The notes below the pieces were generated by a model. That model worked only from the letters and a program-made list of their open reading frames with translations, searched no databases and was not told the DNA's origin. Made by a program: the position numbers and the translations under genes. A DNA stretch of 64,000 nucleotides. Source: Thioploca sp. GTDB lineage: Bacteria; Pseudomonadota; Gammaproteobacteria; Beggiatoales; Beggiatoaceae. Location: positions 47,734 to 111,733 of the forward strand of contig JAAUSR010000008.1 of assembly GCA_012032555.1 (NCBI GenBank). The letters are read 5' to 3'. This document shows, piece after piece, positions 1 to 9,331 of this stretch (within the stretch, counting starts at the first letter, position 1; each line of letters begins with the position of its first letter).

Positions 1-256
1 CAAAGCGTGGTGTTAATGGTTCCAGAAAGGGTATTAATTGAGCATAATTTGCCGCAATAAGAATGAATCCCTTTCGCCAAGAACGTCGCTTAAGTGCTAA
101 GAGACGGTTTACTGCCTGCTGATTCCAGGGATCACACCCTAAGCCGTAAACCGCTTCGGTCGGATAAGCGATAATTCCACCATCAGTTAGATGACGGCGT
201 GCTTGTTGAAGGTGCCAATTATTCAATTGGGGTTCTGGGTTCGATTTTGCTAACAC
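1..256 (-). CDS. tsaC: L-threonylcarbamoyladenylate synthase TsaC (3' part off the window)
   Basis: Not in the ORF track because it runs off the left edge. On the minus strand the translation reads [16 protein letters not shown] followed by ...[19 protein letters not shown], the signature N-terminal half of the YrdC/Sua5/TsaC family. This enzyme makes threonylcarbamoyl-AMP from threonine, bicarbonate and ATP for the t6A37 modification of tRNA. An in-frame TAA lies just upstream, so the start is the GTG at 256 or a TTG eleven residues in. It begins 6 bp after the topA stop, so it is probably translated from the dprA–smg–topA mRNA. The same neighbours (dprA–smg–topA-like–tsaC) occur in E. coli, which supports the call. 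The C-terminal half is outside the window. Confidence 0.9.
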   Translation of the reverse strand, partial: MLAKSNPEPQLNNWHLQQARRHLTDGGIIAYPTEAVYGLGCDPWNQQAVNRLLALKRRSWRKGFILIAANYAQLIPFLEPLTPRF

Positions 257-262
257 TTTAGC

Positions 263-2584
263 TTAATTCTCAGAATAACCTATTTCTTCTACCATCACTG
301 GTTCAGCATAATTACAATCTTTCTGTGGACAGACTTTTTCAGTTCCGCGTCGCTTAGTCGTTTTTAGCATTAAAATAGGCCAATGACATTGAGGACAACT
401 TTCGGCAACCGGTTCATTAGGAATGGCATATTTACAATGAGGATAACCAGAACAGGAGTAGAAGAAAGTACCATACCGTGATTTTTTCTTAACTAAGGTC
501 CCTTGATGACAAGCTGGGCAAGTTATACCGCTATCGACGGGTTTTTCTAACGATTCAGTAAATTTACAGTGAGGATAATTGCTACAACCAATAAATTTAC
601 TATAACGTCCTTGTTTAATATGTAATTCTGAACCACAGGTAGGACAAGAGCGTCCCTCTACCTTTTCAGTGGTAGTAGGAGGAGAAGCCGTTGTTTCTGG
701 ATTTTCACCTTCTAAATTACGGGTATAATCACATTTAGGGTAAGCGGAGCAACCAATAAAACGTCCGCGTTTACCTAAGCGAATTGTTAACAAACTCTGA
801 CATTGAGGACAAGTTTCAGTTAAGATTTCTTGCGTAACATCTTTGCGTTGCACCGTTTGAGCTTTTTCGTCAACGAGTTGCTTGAATTTAGACCAAAACC
901 TTTCCATCAAAGGAACCCACTGTTGCTCACCACGCGAGACACCATCTAACTCATCTTCCAATCGAGCTGTAAAATCATAATCAACGTATTGGTTAAAATG
1001 TTCGGTTAAAAATTTGTTAACAATACGCCCAATATCGGTAGCGATAAACCGCTTCTTTTCCAATTTAACATATTCACGTTGTTGCAAAGTGGAAATAATC
1101 GTGGCATAGGTAGATGGGCGTCCAATACCATATTCTTCTAAGCTTTTGACCAAACTGGCTTCAGAAAACCGAGGGGGTGGTTCAGTAAAGTGTTGACCTG
1201 CCTTGATTTCTTTCAGTTTTACGGGTTCACCAACTCGGAGTGGTGGTAACATTTTTTCATCTTCTTCCCCGGTTTTTTGATCATCAACGCCTTCTTGATA
1301 AACCACCATAAAGCCGGGATTAACTACTGTTGAACCAGTGGCACGGAATTGATGGTTTTCACCGCAATTGAAATCAACCGCTACGGTATCAAGAATGGCA
1401 TCAATCATTTGACAAGCAATCGTTCGTTGCCAAATGAGGGTATACAATCTGAGTTGATCGCGCGTCAAATAAGCACCTAATTCGTCAGGATGACGTTTTG
1501 CTGCAGTTGGTCGAATAGCCTCATGGGCTTCTTGAGCGTTTTTAGCTTTGGTTTTATATTGGCGTGGTTGCTTAGGAATATTTTCTTGACCGTAACGTTC
1601 TGCAATCATCCCCCGAATTTCTGCTAAAGCTTCCTGAGCTAAATTAACTGAATCGGTGCGCATGTAAGTAATTAAGCCGACTGCACCTTGACCAATATCA
1701 ATACCTTCATACAGTTGTTGCGCAATTTGCATCGTTTGTTTGGTTGTAAAACCTAATTTGCGAGCGGCTTCTTGTTGTAATGTCGAAGTCGTAAAGGGAG
1801 CAGAGGGTTGGCGTTTTCTTTGTTTTTTATCAACTTTAGCAACAAGTAATTCTCCATGAGCCAATTGAATTAAAGTATTTTTAATCTCAGTTGCTTGTTC
1901 TAAGTGATTAATACTAAATTGGGTTAGTTTTTTACCTTCCCAGACCGTTAATTTAGCAGTAAACCGTTGTGATTTTTGTTGACAATCAGCAATAATAGTC
2001 CAGTATTCTTGCGGTTGAAATTTTTCAATGGCTTCTTCCCGTTCAACAATCAAACGCAAGGCCGGACTTTGCACCCGTCCAGCAGATAAACCCCGGCGAA
2101 TCTTTTTCCATAACAGTGGTGATAAATTAAATCCAACTAAATAGTCCAATGCTCGGCGAGCTTGTTGGGCGTTAACCAATTCCATTGACAAATCACGCGG
2201 ATGTGCTACGGCTTCCTGAATAGCGGTTGGGGTGATTTCATGAAACACAATGCGATGAACGGGTTTATTATGCAACATTTGCTTATCTTTAAGAATTTCA
2301 TATAAATGCCAAGAAATCGCTTCACCTTCTCTATCCGGGTCAGTAGCTAAATATAAGGCATCAGCTTGCTGCATAGCTTTACTAATCGCATCAACATGCT
2401 TAACATTTCTTTCAATTAATTGATAATTCATAGCAAAATCATGTTCAGGATCAACGGCGCCTTCTTTAGGAAGTAGATCACGTACATGACCAAAAGAAGC
2501 CAATACCTCAAAATCTTTACCTAGGTATTTTTTGAGTGTTTTGGCTTTAGCAGGCGATTCAACAATAACTAAATTTTTATTCAC
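263..2584 (-). CDS. topA: DNA topoisomerase I
   Basis: Type IA topoisomerase that relaxes negative supercoils. The N-terminus MNKNLVIVESPAKAKTLKKY is the Toprim start, with the acidic DPDREGEAISWH motif near residue 80. The catalytic tyrosine is in LITYMRTDSVNL, around residue 310. RPSTYA near residue 490 is also typical. The C-terminus carries four CxxC zinc-ribbon modules (CPQCQS, CPTCGS, CPACHQ, CPQCHW), all but the last followed by the usual GCSxYPxC-like half. At 773 aa it is slightly shorter than E. coli TopA (865 aa) but complete. It lies between smg and tsaC in one minus-strand operon; the 74-bp gap to smg includes a small ACTTTAT/ATAAAGT inverted repeat. Confidence 0.97.
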   Translation of the reverse strand: MNKNLVIVESPAKAKTLKKYLGKDFEVLASFGHVRDLLPKEGAVDPEHDFAMNYQLIERNVKHVDAISKAMQQADALYLATDPDREGEAISWHLYEILKDKQMLHNKPVHRIVFHEITPTAIQEAVAHPRDLSMELVNAQQARRALDYLVGFNLSPLLWKKIRRGLSAGRVQSPALRLIVEREEAIEKFQPQEYWTIIADCQQKSQRFTAKLTVWEGKKLTQFSINHLEQATEIKNTLIQLAHGELLVAKVDKKQRKRQPSAPFTTSTLQQEAARKLGFTTKQTMQIAQQLYEGIDIGQGAVGLITYMRTDSVNLAQEALAEIRGMIAERYGQENIPKQPRQYKTKAKNAQEAHEAIRPTAAKRHPDELGAYLTRDQLRLYTLIWQRTIACQMIDAILDTVAVDFNCGENHQFRATGSTVVNPGFMVVYQEGVDDQKTGEEDEKMLPPLRVGEPVKLKEIKAGQHFTEPPPRFSEASLVKSLEEYGIGRPSTYATIISTLQQREYVKLEKKRFIATDIGRIVNKFLTEHFNQYVDYDFTARLEDELDGVSRGEQQWVPLMERFWSKFKQLVDEKAQTVQRKDVTQEILTETCPQCQSLLTIRLGKRGRFIGCSAYPKCDYTRNLEGENPETTASPPTTTEKVEGRSCPTCGSELHIKQGRYSKFIGCSNYPHCKFTESLEKPVDSGITCPACHQGTLVKKKSRYGTFFYSCSGYPHCKYAIPNEPVAESCPQCHWPILMLKTTKRRGTEKVCPQKDCNYAEPVMVEEIGYSEN

Positions 2585-2658
2585 AGTAACTAACTTAATG
2601 AAATACTAGTACTTTATGTATAAAGTAACTTAATTTTAATGTAATCGATGAGTTGATA

Positions 2659-3138
2659 TTAATGTAATTGTCGGTCGGGTTCTTCGTAAACTAAATCTTC
2701 TACCCAAGTAAAAGTCGTTTCATAACCCGGCTGATTAAATAACACCATTAAAATAACCCATTTGAGTTGTGGTAACCCAAAATCATCATCGGTTTCTAAT
2801 GCCATCGCCCGATCGATGATGAGTTCTCGACTAGTCGCATTGAGAATTTCGATAGATTCCAAGAACTGTAAAAATCCACGGCATTCTAAGTCAAGCTTTT
2901 CACATTCTTGTGGCAAATAAACTCGCGTGGAGTTCATGGCTTGACTGTGGGAACAAATCATGTCGGGTTGTTCCGCTAAGCCTTCTAGCCAAGTAAAAGC
3001 TTTGCTCACTTCAGTACTGGGAAAGCCGGCGTTAACGAGTTGCAATTGCAAAAACTCTTGGTCATCTACTAAGGGTATCTCTTCATCCATATAATTTTCA
3101 AAGAGATATATCAAAATATCCAAAACATTTTCTTTCAC
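2659..3138 (-). CDS. smg: Smg family protein (DUF494)
   Basis: 159 aa, starting MKENVLDILIYLFENYMDEE, the characteristic start of the Smg/DUF494 family that is almost always found beside dprA and topA in gammaproteobacteria. The protein is acidic and helical, has no transmembrane segment, and its biochemical function is unknown. The start codon is GTG at 3138, preceded at good distance by GGAG (GAGGAGATAATGA-GTG), which supports this start. It lies 11 bp after dprA and 74 bp before topA, so co-transcription is likely. Confidence 0.92.
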   Translation of the reverse strand: MKENVLDILIYLFENYMDEEIPLVDDQEFLQLQLVNAGFPSTEVSKAFTWLEGLAEQPDMICSHSQAMNSTRVYLPQECEKLDLECRGFLQFLESIEILNATSRELIIDRAMALETDDDFGLPQLKWVILMVLFNQPGYETTFTWVEDLVYEEPDRQLH

Positions 3139-3149
3139 TCATTATCTCC

Positions 3150-4343
3150 TCAGCCAAGTCGTGTATAAAGACCACCAGCTTGTGTGGTTACCAAGCCGCG
3201 TAATTCAAGCATTAACAGCATGGACGAAATCGCTTCTGGCGTCAATCCACTTACCTCAACCAAATTATCAATCGAAGTTGGACCGGCGGTTAAGTGATTC
3301 AATAAACAAACATAATCTGCTTCCAAATCATTTTGTACCACTAAATTGGTTGGGTTAGTTTTATCTAGCCGAGTCGTTGAGGTTGATCGGCTCAATTGCT
3401 TAATAGCCACTGGTTTAGGGGTTGAAATAGACCTATCGATCTCGGTTTGGATAGGTGTAGGGACATAAATTTTCAATTCTTCTAAAATATCGATTACCGT
3501 TTCTACCAATTTGGCACAACCTTCTTTGATTAATTGATGACAACCTTTTACCAAGGGATTATGAATCGATCCCGGAATCGCAAATACCTCTCGATTTTGC
3601 TCAACAGCATGTCGTGCGGCGTAAAGTGCCCCACTATTTTCCGGGGCTTCTATCACCAGTGTTCCTAAACTTAAGCCACTCACAATCCGACTCCGACGTG
3701 GAAAATGGCCCTTTCTTACTGAGGTACCCGGAAAAAATTCGGAAACTAATGCCCCACTAGCCGCAATTCTATGAGCGAGATCGCGATGTTGTGCCGGATA
3801 AACACGATCGAGCCCCGTTCCGGCTACCGCAATAGTCTTACCATTACCGGCTAAAGCACCACAATGACTAGCCGCATCAATTCCTAATGCCATGCCACTT
3901 GTAATAGTAAATCCTTGTAAAGATAAATACTCGGCAAATTCTCGTGCATTCTTCTCTCCCTCCCGGCTGGGATGACGTGTGCCCACTATGGCTAATTGTT
4001 TACTAGATAATAGCGTATAATCTCCATGAATAAATAATAACGGGGGAGGATCACTAATTTGTTGTAAATAATGTGGGTAATCCGGATGATGTAATGTCAG
4101 TAAATAGTTTCCCGCTTGAGCTAACCATTGCATATCTTGGTCAACAGCCTGCCAGTCAGGGTTTTGCAGGTAATGAATTAAATCCGCTTTTAACCCTAAT
4201 TTTTGCCATTCGGCTCGTCCGGCTTCCAAGAGTGCACGTGGATTACCAAAATAATTCAGGAAGCGGAGAAAATGGACTGGTCCAATCCCCGGGGCGTGTG
4301 CTAAAGCTAACCAATATTCTTCTTCCTGAGTTCTTAAGTTCAA
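3150..4343 (-). CDS. dprA: DNA-processing protein DprA/Smf
   Basis: 397 aa. The N-terminal SAM-like region is followed by the Rossmann-like core: LAIVGTRHPSREG near residue 117, ITSGMALGIDAASHCGAL, AVAGTGLDRVYP, and SEFFPGTSVRKGHFPRRSRIVSGLS. The C-terminus has a winged-helix domain (GPTSIDNLVEVSGLTPEAISSMLLMLELRGLV). DprA loads RecA on incoming single-stranded DNA during natural transformation. The start is TTG at 4343, overlapping the stop of the upstream envelope gene by 4 bp, so the two are translationally coupled. The domain order is complete; no competence machinery is nearby. Confidence 0.95.
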   Translation of the reverse strand: MNLRTQEEEYWLALAHAPGIGPVHFLRFLNYFGNPRALLEAGRAEWQKLGLKADLIHYLQNPDWQAVDQDMQWLAQAGNYLLTLHHPDYPHYLQQISDPPPLLFIHGDYTLLSSKQLAIVGTRHPSREGEKNAREFAEYLSLQGFTITSGMALGIDAASHCGALAGNGKTIAVAGTGLDRVYPAQHRDLAHRIAASGALVSEFFPGTSVRKGHFPRRSRIVSGLSLGTLVIEAPENSGALYAARHAVEQNREVFAIPGSIHNPLVKGCHQLIKEGCAKLVETVIDILEELKIYVPTPIQTEIDRSISTPKPVAIKQLSRSTSTTRLDKTNPTNLVVQNDLEADYVCLLNHLTAGPTSIDNLVEVSGLTPEAISSMLLMLELRGLVTTQAGGLYTRLG

Positions 4344-5221
4344 GGGATAGTCACTTCATCAAATAAGCTAATGGGTAAAGAAGAAGTCATCACTAATGCG
4401 TAACTAACCGTGTCAAAGACACGAAATACTAACAGACTACCAATTTTTTGCTGAGGTAAAGTGACATTGTCTTCATAATCTTCTTGACGAGTAATTGTTA
4501 TTTTCGGACCACTTTTAATCACCGCTAAGAGATGACCTCTTTCAATGCTATCATTGAATCCTTTATTAATAACAACAACTTGGTATTTACCGATAAGTGA
4601 AGTGCCATCAGTAACCGCAATAATATAAGCATCTGTCAACTGTTGAGGCGAATGCGGATGAAAATCTTCTACAAAACCACGTTCTTGTAAGGGCAGTAAT
4701 AAATCGCCTTTTCGGATTTCCTGGCGTGCTGAAGTAATCATCAAGGTAGCGGGATCACCTTGATTTTTAAGGGTTGCTTCTCCTAAATAAACTGCCGCTT
4801 GTGCCAAAATTTCTTCAGTTTTGTCTGTTTGCGGACCATGATAAATTTGTCCTGGACGTACAATGATATAAGGGTTACCAATCGGATCTTGATTATCCAG
4901 ACCACTCACATAAATTTGGTCACCAACGGTTGAAAGTAAAGACCCATCTGAATTTTCAATGATATAACCACTATTATTAATCTCATCCGTTGTTAATAAC
5001 TGCGGATGAGTCAAAAAGTGTTGAATGGTTTCTATGGGAATAGTCGGAACACGCTTTTCCCTTCCCAAGCTGCGTAATTGTGGTGATAATTTCACTGTGC
5101 GCCGATTATCTTGAACCGGGGATTCCGGGTCGGGTTTCTCTTCATCTGCCTGAGCAAAAACGAGATTCTGAAACAGGCAAAAATATATCAACTCGACCAA
5201 TAATAGAAATATTCTTTTCAT
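4340..5221 (-). CDS. Envelope protein of the dprA-linked LysM family, lacking the LysM module
   Basis: 293 aa with a signal peptide (KRIFLLLVELIYFCLFQNLVFAQA), so exported. From about residue 45 on (LSPQLRSLG...VPTIPIETIQHFL, IVRPGQIYHGP, GDPATLMITSARQEIRKGDLLLP, GKYQVVVINKGFNDSIERGHLLAV) it matches my recollection of the C-terminal region of LysM-domain proteins encoded just upstream of dprA in many gammaproteobacteria. Those proteins have an N-terminal LysM (YVVQKGDTLWDIA...), which is absent here: the signal peptide is followed by a short charged linker and then the C-terminal module. It is the first gene of the dprA–smg–topA–tsaC operon. The role is unknown, presumably in the periplasm or peptidoglycan layer. 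Confidence 0.7.
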   Translation of the reverse strand: MKRIFLLLVELIYFCLFQNLVFAQADEEKPDPESPVQDNRRTVKLSPQLRSLGREKRVPTIPIETIQHFLTHPQLLTTDEINNSGYIIENSDGSLLSTVGDQIYVSGLDNQDPIGNPYIIVRPGQIYHGPQTDKTEEILAQAAVYLGEATLKNQGDPATLMITSARQEIRKGDLLLPLQERGFVEDFHPHSPQQLTDAYIIAVTDGTSLIGKYQVVVINKGFNDSIERGHLLAVIKSGPKITITRQEDYEDNVTLPQQKIGSLLVFRVFDTVSYALVMTSSLPISLFDEVTIP

Positions 5222-5380
5222 GGTGATGGAAGGTTACTGGTTAAAAATTAAAGATTTTTAATAAAATATTTTAACTTCTATGCCGTTAAATTTTTTAATA
5301 ATGCAACTCAATAATTATAATTAATTGAATTGGAAAGTCGACTGACTAGAATCATTATCACGGGAACGCTTTCTAAATAA

Positions 5381-6619
5381 TTATATTCTAGATTGTTTGC
5401 GAAGTTTTTCAAAAGACTTAATCATACTCACCCGCATTCGCTCGAAGGCTTGAGCAAGTTGCCCAATTTCACCTTTATCATTGATCTCCACTCGATTTTC
5501 GATCAATTCACCTTTACTAATAGCTTCCGCAATACGGGTTAACTGTTCAATGGGACGAGTAATTTTAGTGCTCAAAATAATAGCAAACAAAATAGCTATA
5601 ACTATAGCAATGGTCAAAATAATGTTAAATGCCAAGTGAAATTTAGCCATTCCTTTAAAAATTTCATGAGTATCATGTAATATTAATAATGTCCATTGTT
5701 GTGAAGATCCAGGTACAATAATTCGCTGGTAAGAAAGTGCTATGGTACTGGTACTTAGGGTACCGCTTCGATGAAATATTTGTGGAGCAATTTGTGGATA
5801 ATCTTTTTCAAAAGTAACCCCCGTTCTTAAGTCGTTAGGACCACCCCAACCCTTTTTAGGATTCGGATGATGAAGAAAAAAACCTTCTTGATCAATTAGA
5901 AAAGCATCCCCTAATGCTTGCAGAAACTGATTGGCATCGACATTAACCATAACAACACCAGCTCGTTGATTATTAGGATAATAAACATTAACGGCATAAC
6001 GAATCACCGGGTTATAAGGAATTTCTATTTGCCCTTGTTTGCGATTGAGATCCAATTTAGAAACAAAAATTTGTTTACTCGATAAACGCATGGCTTCTTT
6101 GAAATCATCTTGATCAGCGTTATTTTGTAATAAATCTTTTTCGATGATCCAACTTTTGAATTGATCAGCATCCACTCGCGCTATTTCCTGGCCAATTTCA
6201 TCTAGATAACGGACTTGGTAATAAATTCGACGATAACGAGAAAAGGCTAGAAATTCTTGTTCCAATGCTTTTTGTTTTTGTTCTAAAATGTTATGCACCG
6301 CTTGTACAGTAGCTTCTACGGAATTTGCTGGTATGGATTCGGAACGAGAATCTGACATCAGAACCATATGCAAATTTAAATATTCTCGCAGCGGTGCTGA
6401 TTGGCTTAAGAATAATAAATCTCCTTTAACTATCGATAAAAATGACCGAATTATATTCTCTAGTATTTTAACTTGTTCGGTTTGTTTAGCTAAAGTTTGA
6501 GTTTGCAAAGTTTGGCTAGCAACTTGTATCGCATAGATACCAATAATTAAGGTTGGAATTAACGTCATAATAATAAAAGCGATACTTAATTTAATCCTTA
6601 ACCGATGGTAAATTTTCAT
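5381..6619 (-). CDS. Membrane sensor with periplasmic Cache-like domain and terminal HAMP
   Basis: About 412 aa from the ATG at 6619, which has AAAAGG nine bases upstream; the track start at 6643 is a TTG. A transmembrane helix near residues 10–30 (LSIAFIIMTLIPTLIIGIYAI) precedes a periplasmic region of about 300 residues, including YYQVRYLDEIGQEIARVD and FLIDQEGFFLHHPNP, which resembles double-Cache sensors. A second helix (FNIILTIAIVIAILFAIIL) and a HAMP domain (TRPIEQLTRIAEAISKGEL...DEIGQL-like AFERMRVSM) follow. The protein stops right after HAMP, so no kinase, GGDEF or methyl-accepting output is present. It is either truncated or signals through a partner. No remnant of an output domain is visible in the 159 bp downstream. 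Confidence 0.75.
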   Translation of the reverse strand: MKIYHRLRIKLSIAFIIMTLIPTLIIGIYAIQVASQTLQTQTLAKQTEQVKILENIIRSFLSIVKGDLLFLSQSAPLREYLNLHMVLMSDSRSESIPANSVEATVQAVHNILEQKQKALEQEFLAFSRYRRIYYQVRYLDEIGQEIARVDADQFKSWIIEKDLLQNNADQDDFKEAMRLSSKQIFVSKLDLNRKQGQIEIPYNPVIRYAVNVYYPNNQRAGVVMVNVDANQFLQALGDAFLIDQEGFFLHHPNPKKGWGGPNDLRTGVTFEKDYPQIAPQIFHRSGTLSTSTIALSYQRIIVPGSSQQWTLLILHDTHEIFKGMAKFHLAFNIILTIAIVIAILFAIILSTKITRPIEQLTRIAEAISKGELIENRVEINDKGEIGQLAQAFERMRVSMIKSFEKLRKQSRI

Positions 6620-6912
6620 GTCAAATCGCCTTTTCAATATCAATAAAATTGTCCATGTTATTACCTATTCAGAGAAAAGTACTTCTATTCGTTAACGATT
6701 TTTGATTCATCTCATTTTGGTAATTATTTTAAGGTAGGTAGCAACAGAAGCACCGGTTGTTTTACTATTTATCTGGTTACTTTAACTCATGATTGAATCA
6801 TAACAGATACCTCTGCTTACCACCTATCAATTTTGAAATAGGAGCCGCCATCATCCTGTTGAGCTAAGAAAGTAGGTTGAACATTACTCTGCATATTCGA
6901 CCAACATTATTG

Positions 6913-9123
6913 CTAAGTTGTTAATTTTCTATAAATATCTGCTATTTTTAAAGGTAATTGCTGTACTTTATCCATCACAATATAATTTACTGTGCCATAC
7001 AGGCGGGGTAAGTAAATTCTTGCTTCGGTATCAATGGTGATACAAAATGGGTGAATCCTCTCACGTTTGGCTTCAAGCAAAGCTTGGCGGGTATCTTCTA
7101 TGCCATAAGTCCCACGGTAATTATCACCTTCATCATCGGGTTTACCATCGGATAGCGTGATGAGGAGTTTAATTTTGGCCTCGATTGGCTTAAATAACTG
7201 GGTAAGATGGCGGATCGTGACACCCATACGGGTATATTGTTGTGGTGCAATGCCGCTAATCCGTTGACGTACTATCGTATTGTAAGCTTCATTAAACCGT
7301 TTGATTGGGTAAATTTCACAATGCTGGCGCGTTTTGCCAGAAAAGCCGTAAATTGCATAACGATCACCCAGGGTTTCTAGCACTTCACACAATAAAATGA
7401 GACTTTCACGTTCAGCTTGGTTAATCCAACCTTTAGTTGAGCCACTCATGTCAACCATAAACATTACTGCAACATCGCGGGTTATTCGCTGCAATTGAGT
7501 GAAAATTTGTTCATCCATTTCTAAGCCAGCACGAGTATCTGCATAAGCAGTTATAAGCGCATCTAAATCAATATCTTCACCAGAAGGCTGTTTTTTAAGA
7601 AGTTTGTCTCCTCCACGTAACATAGCAAAAATACGGCGTAAGGATTTCAGTAAACCACGATAACGTTGAAGCGTAGCCGTGACAAATTCCTCTGCTTGAA
7701 GTGGTACTTCAACTTCTCGTAACACACACCAATGGTTATAATATTTTTGTCGCTGGTAATCCCATTCCGGATAAATAAAAGTTTTTTCGGTAGTATTTAT
7801 CTGATTTTCGGGGAAATAAGCATTGATTGGGTTAGTTCCGATTGCTTCACTGGTTTCGTTACCCGGTATGAGTAAGTAATCTTCAGGAATTTCGCCATGA
7901 TCTTGAATAATTGAGGAAACAACTTGTTTTAGTTCTAAGGTAATTCGTTGTTCATCCAGGGTAAAATGATTAATAGATTGAGCAGTAGCGGCAGATTGGG
8001 TTATCGCTGAAAAAAGGAGTAAATTGGTGGCTGGTTCTTTCGATAGCGAGTGATTAGCAGCAGTTGTTGTTGGCCATGAATTAGATATTTTCTCCCGATG
8101 GTCTGGTGTTGAATCTAAGGTTGGTTGAGAAATTAAGTCTGTTAGTGAATCTGAAGGTTGATTCAATTGAGTTAAAGCATTTTGCAAAGCTTGCTTATCT
8201 CGTGCTCGTCGTGATGCAAGGGTTGGCTCAGTGGATTCTGGTAGCAATATACCTTGATAACAAACCGGTGCTGGAACTGATCTAGGATAAACGATGGTTA
8301 ATAATTGATAACTATCTTCCACAGACGCTGTTGGCTGAGCCAGTTGTTGAGCAATTTCTTCCCAACCGAAAGGAATACGCTGTTCACCAAATAAGGTTAG
8401 TAAATGTTGCATATCCCGATAACAACCGGGTAATTCTCTGGCAATACAAGCATCTAGGCGCAGCCGTTCTAAGGTATGAAATAAGCGAAGCGCTTTATCA
8501 CGATGATTAAATTGAGCGGTAATAGTTGATAAGCGGCGTCGCCAAGTCCCAAACCCAGTTTGGGCCCACAAATGTACGAGCATAGCTTTATATAAGAAAA
8601 AATTATGGTGGCGTTCGACAAAACGATCTAGTGCCAATGGGAGAAATAAAGTTTCAGTATCCGTATAAGTAATTTCACTACCGGCTAATTTTAAGGGTCG
8701 ACCGGCTAAACCAATCACGAATTTCTCGAGTATTCCCTGAATTTCAGCTAAAGGTAAACGGCGTTGTCGGCGTTGATAAGTTTGAGCATAAGTGGCTACC
8801 GCCTGTAAATGAGCAAGAGCCGATGTGAGATCTTGATGTTCATAAATTTCTAACGCTTCTGCTACCCACTCCTCTAAAATATTAATTTCGAGTAAAGCTA
8901 AAGCTTGGGGGGCATATTGAACGAATTGATAAGCAACTTCACTGTTATCACGCACAAGAATTTTAAGCCAAGCTAAAACCCAGTCTTGTTGTTGACGACT
9001 ACAACGTGCTAAAGCCTGTGCTGGTGTAACCAAGGTCCGAGGAGTAGATAAAACTAACCCAAGGAAATCGTTAAAAATCTCTTGTAGTTGTTCGGCTGTG
9101 AAAGAATAATATTTACCATGCAT
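6913..9123 (-). CDS. NorD/CbbO-type VWA domain protein
   Basis: 736 aa. The C-terminal third is a von Willebrand A domain with an intact metal-ion-dependent adhesion site: DMSGSTKGW, a threonine in QQYTRMG, and LSDGKPDDEGDNYRGTYG. The last stretch (RERIHPFCITIDTEARIYLPRLYG) is typical of NorD/CbbO proteins. These work with an AAA+ MoxR-type ATPase (NorQ or CbbQ) to activate nitric oxide reductase or RuBisCO. The roughly 500-residue N-terminal part is helical, with a Gln/Ser/Thr-rich linker around residues 300–400. No MoxR-type ATPase, nor or cbb gene is in this window, so the client cannot be assigned. The next gene upstream is divergent. Confidence 0.82.
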   Translation of the reverse strand: MHGKYYSFTAEQLQEIFNDFLGLVLSTPRTLVTPAQALARCSRQQQDWVLAWLKILVRDNSEVAYQFVQYAPQALALLEINILEEWVAEALEIYEHQDLTSALAHLQAVATYAQTYQRRQRRLPLAEIQGILEKFVIGLAGRPLKLAGSEITYTDTETLFLPLALDRFVERHHNFFLYKAMLVHLWAQTGFGTWRRRLSTITAQFNHRDKALRLFHTLERLRLDACIARELPGCYRDMQHLLTLFGEQRIPFGWEEIAQQLAQPTASVEDSYQLLTIVYPRSVPAPVCYQGILLPESTEPTLASRRARDKQALQNALTQLNQPSDSLTDLISQPTLDSTPDHREKISNSWPTTTAANHSLSKEPATNLLLFSAITQSAATAQSINHFTLDEQRITLELKQVVSSIIQDHGEIPEDYLLIPGNETSEAIGTNPINAYFPENQINTTEKTFIYPEWDYQRQKYYNHWCVLREVEVPLQAEEFVTATLQRYRGLLKSLRRIFAMLRGGDKLLKKQPSGEDIDLDALITAYADTRAGLEMDEQIFTQLQRITRDVAVMFMVDMSGSTKGWINQAERESLILLCEVLETLGDRYAIYGFSGKTRQHCEIYPIKRFNEAYNTIVRQRISGIAPQQYTRMGVTIRHLTQLFKPIEAKIKLLITLSDGKPDDEGDNYRGTYGIEDTRQALLEAKRERIHPFCITIDTEARIYLPRLYGTVNYIVMDKVQQLPLKIADIYRKLTT

Positions 9124-9131
9124 AGGTTTAG

Positions 9132-9261
9132 TTATCAGTTATCAGTTGTTATAGTGATTTATACTCAACTAGTTAGGAAATTACTCATTTTTAACTTATT
9201 TTACCTCTAATTTTAAGTTAAATAGGAGTTAGATTATTGAATATTAATAACTGATAACTGA
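9132..9261. repeat. Inverted-repeat element in divergent intergenic region
   Basis: The arms TCAGTTATCAGTTGTTA (9135–9151) and TAATAACTGATAACTGA (9245–9261) are inverted repeats matching at 16 of 17 positions, about 93 bp apart. The inner sequence has its own TTTTTAACTTA/TAAGTTAAAT symmetry. The same ATAACTGATAACTGA unit recurs elsewhere in the window. It sits between the VWA gene and the divergent 124-aa gene, so it may also hold their promoters. Confidence 0.6.
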
Positions 9262-9331
9262 CCTTGTAGAAAGTTATAATTGGTACCATACTCACTAATA
9301 GGGTTTATTAAATAAATTTAAGGGGGCGCTC

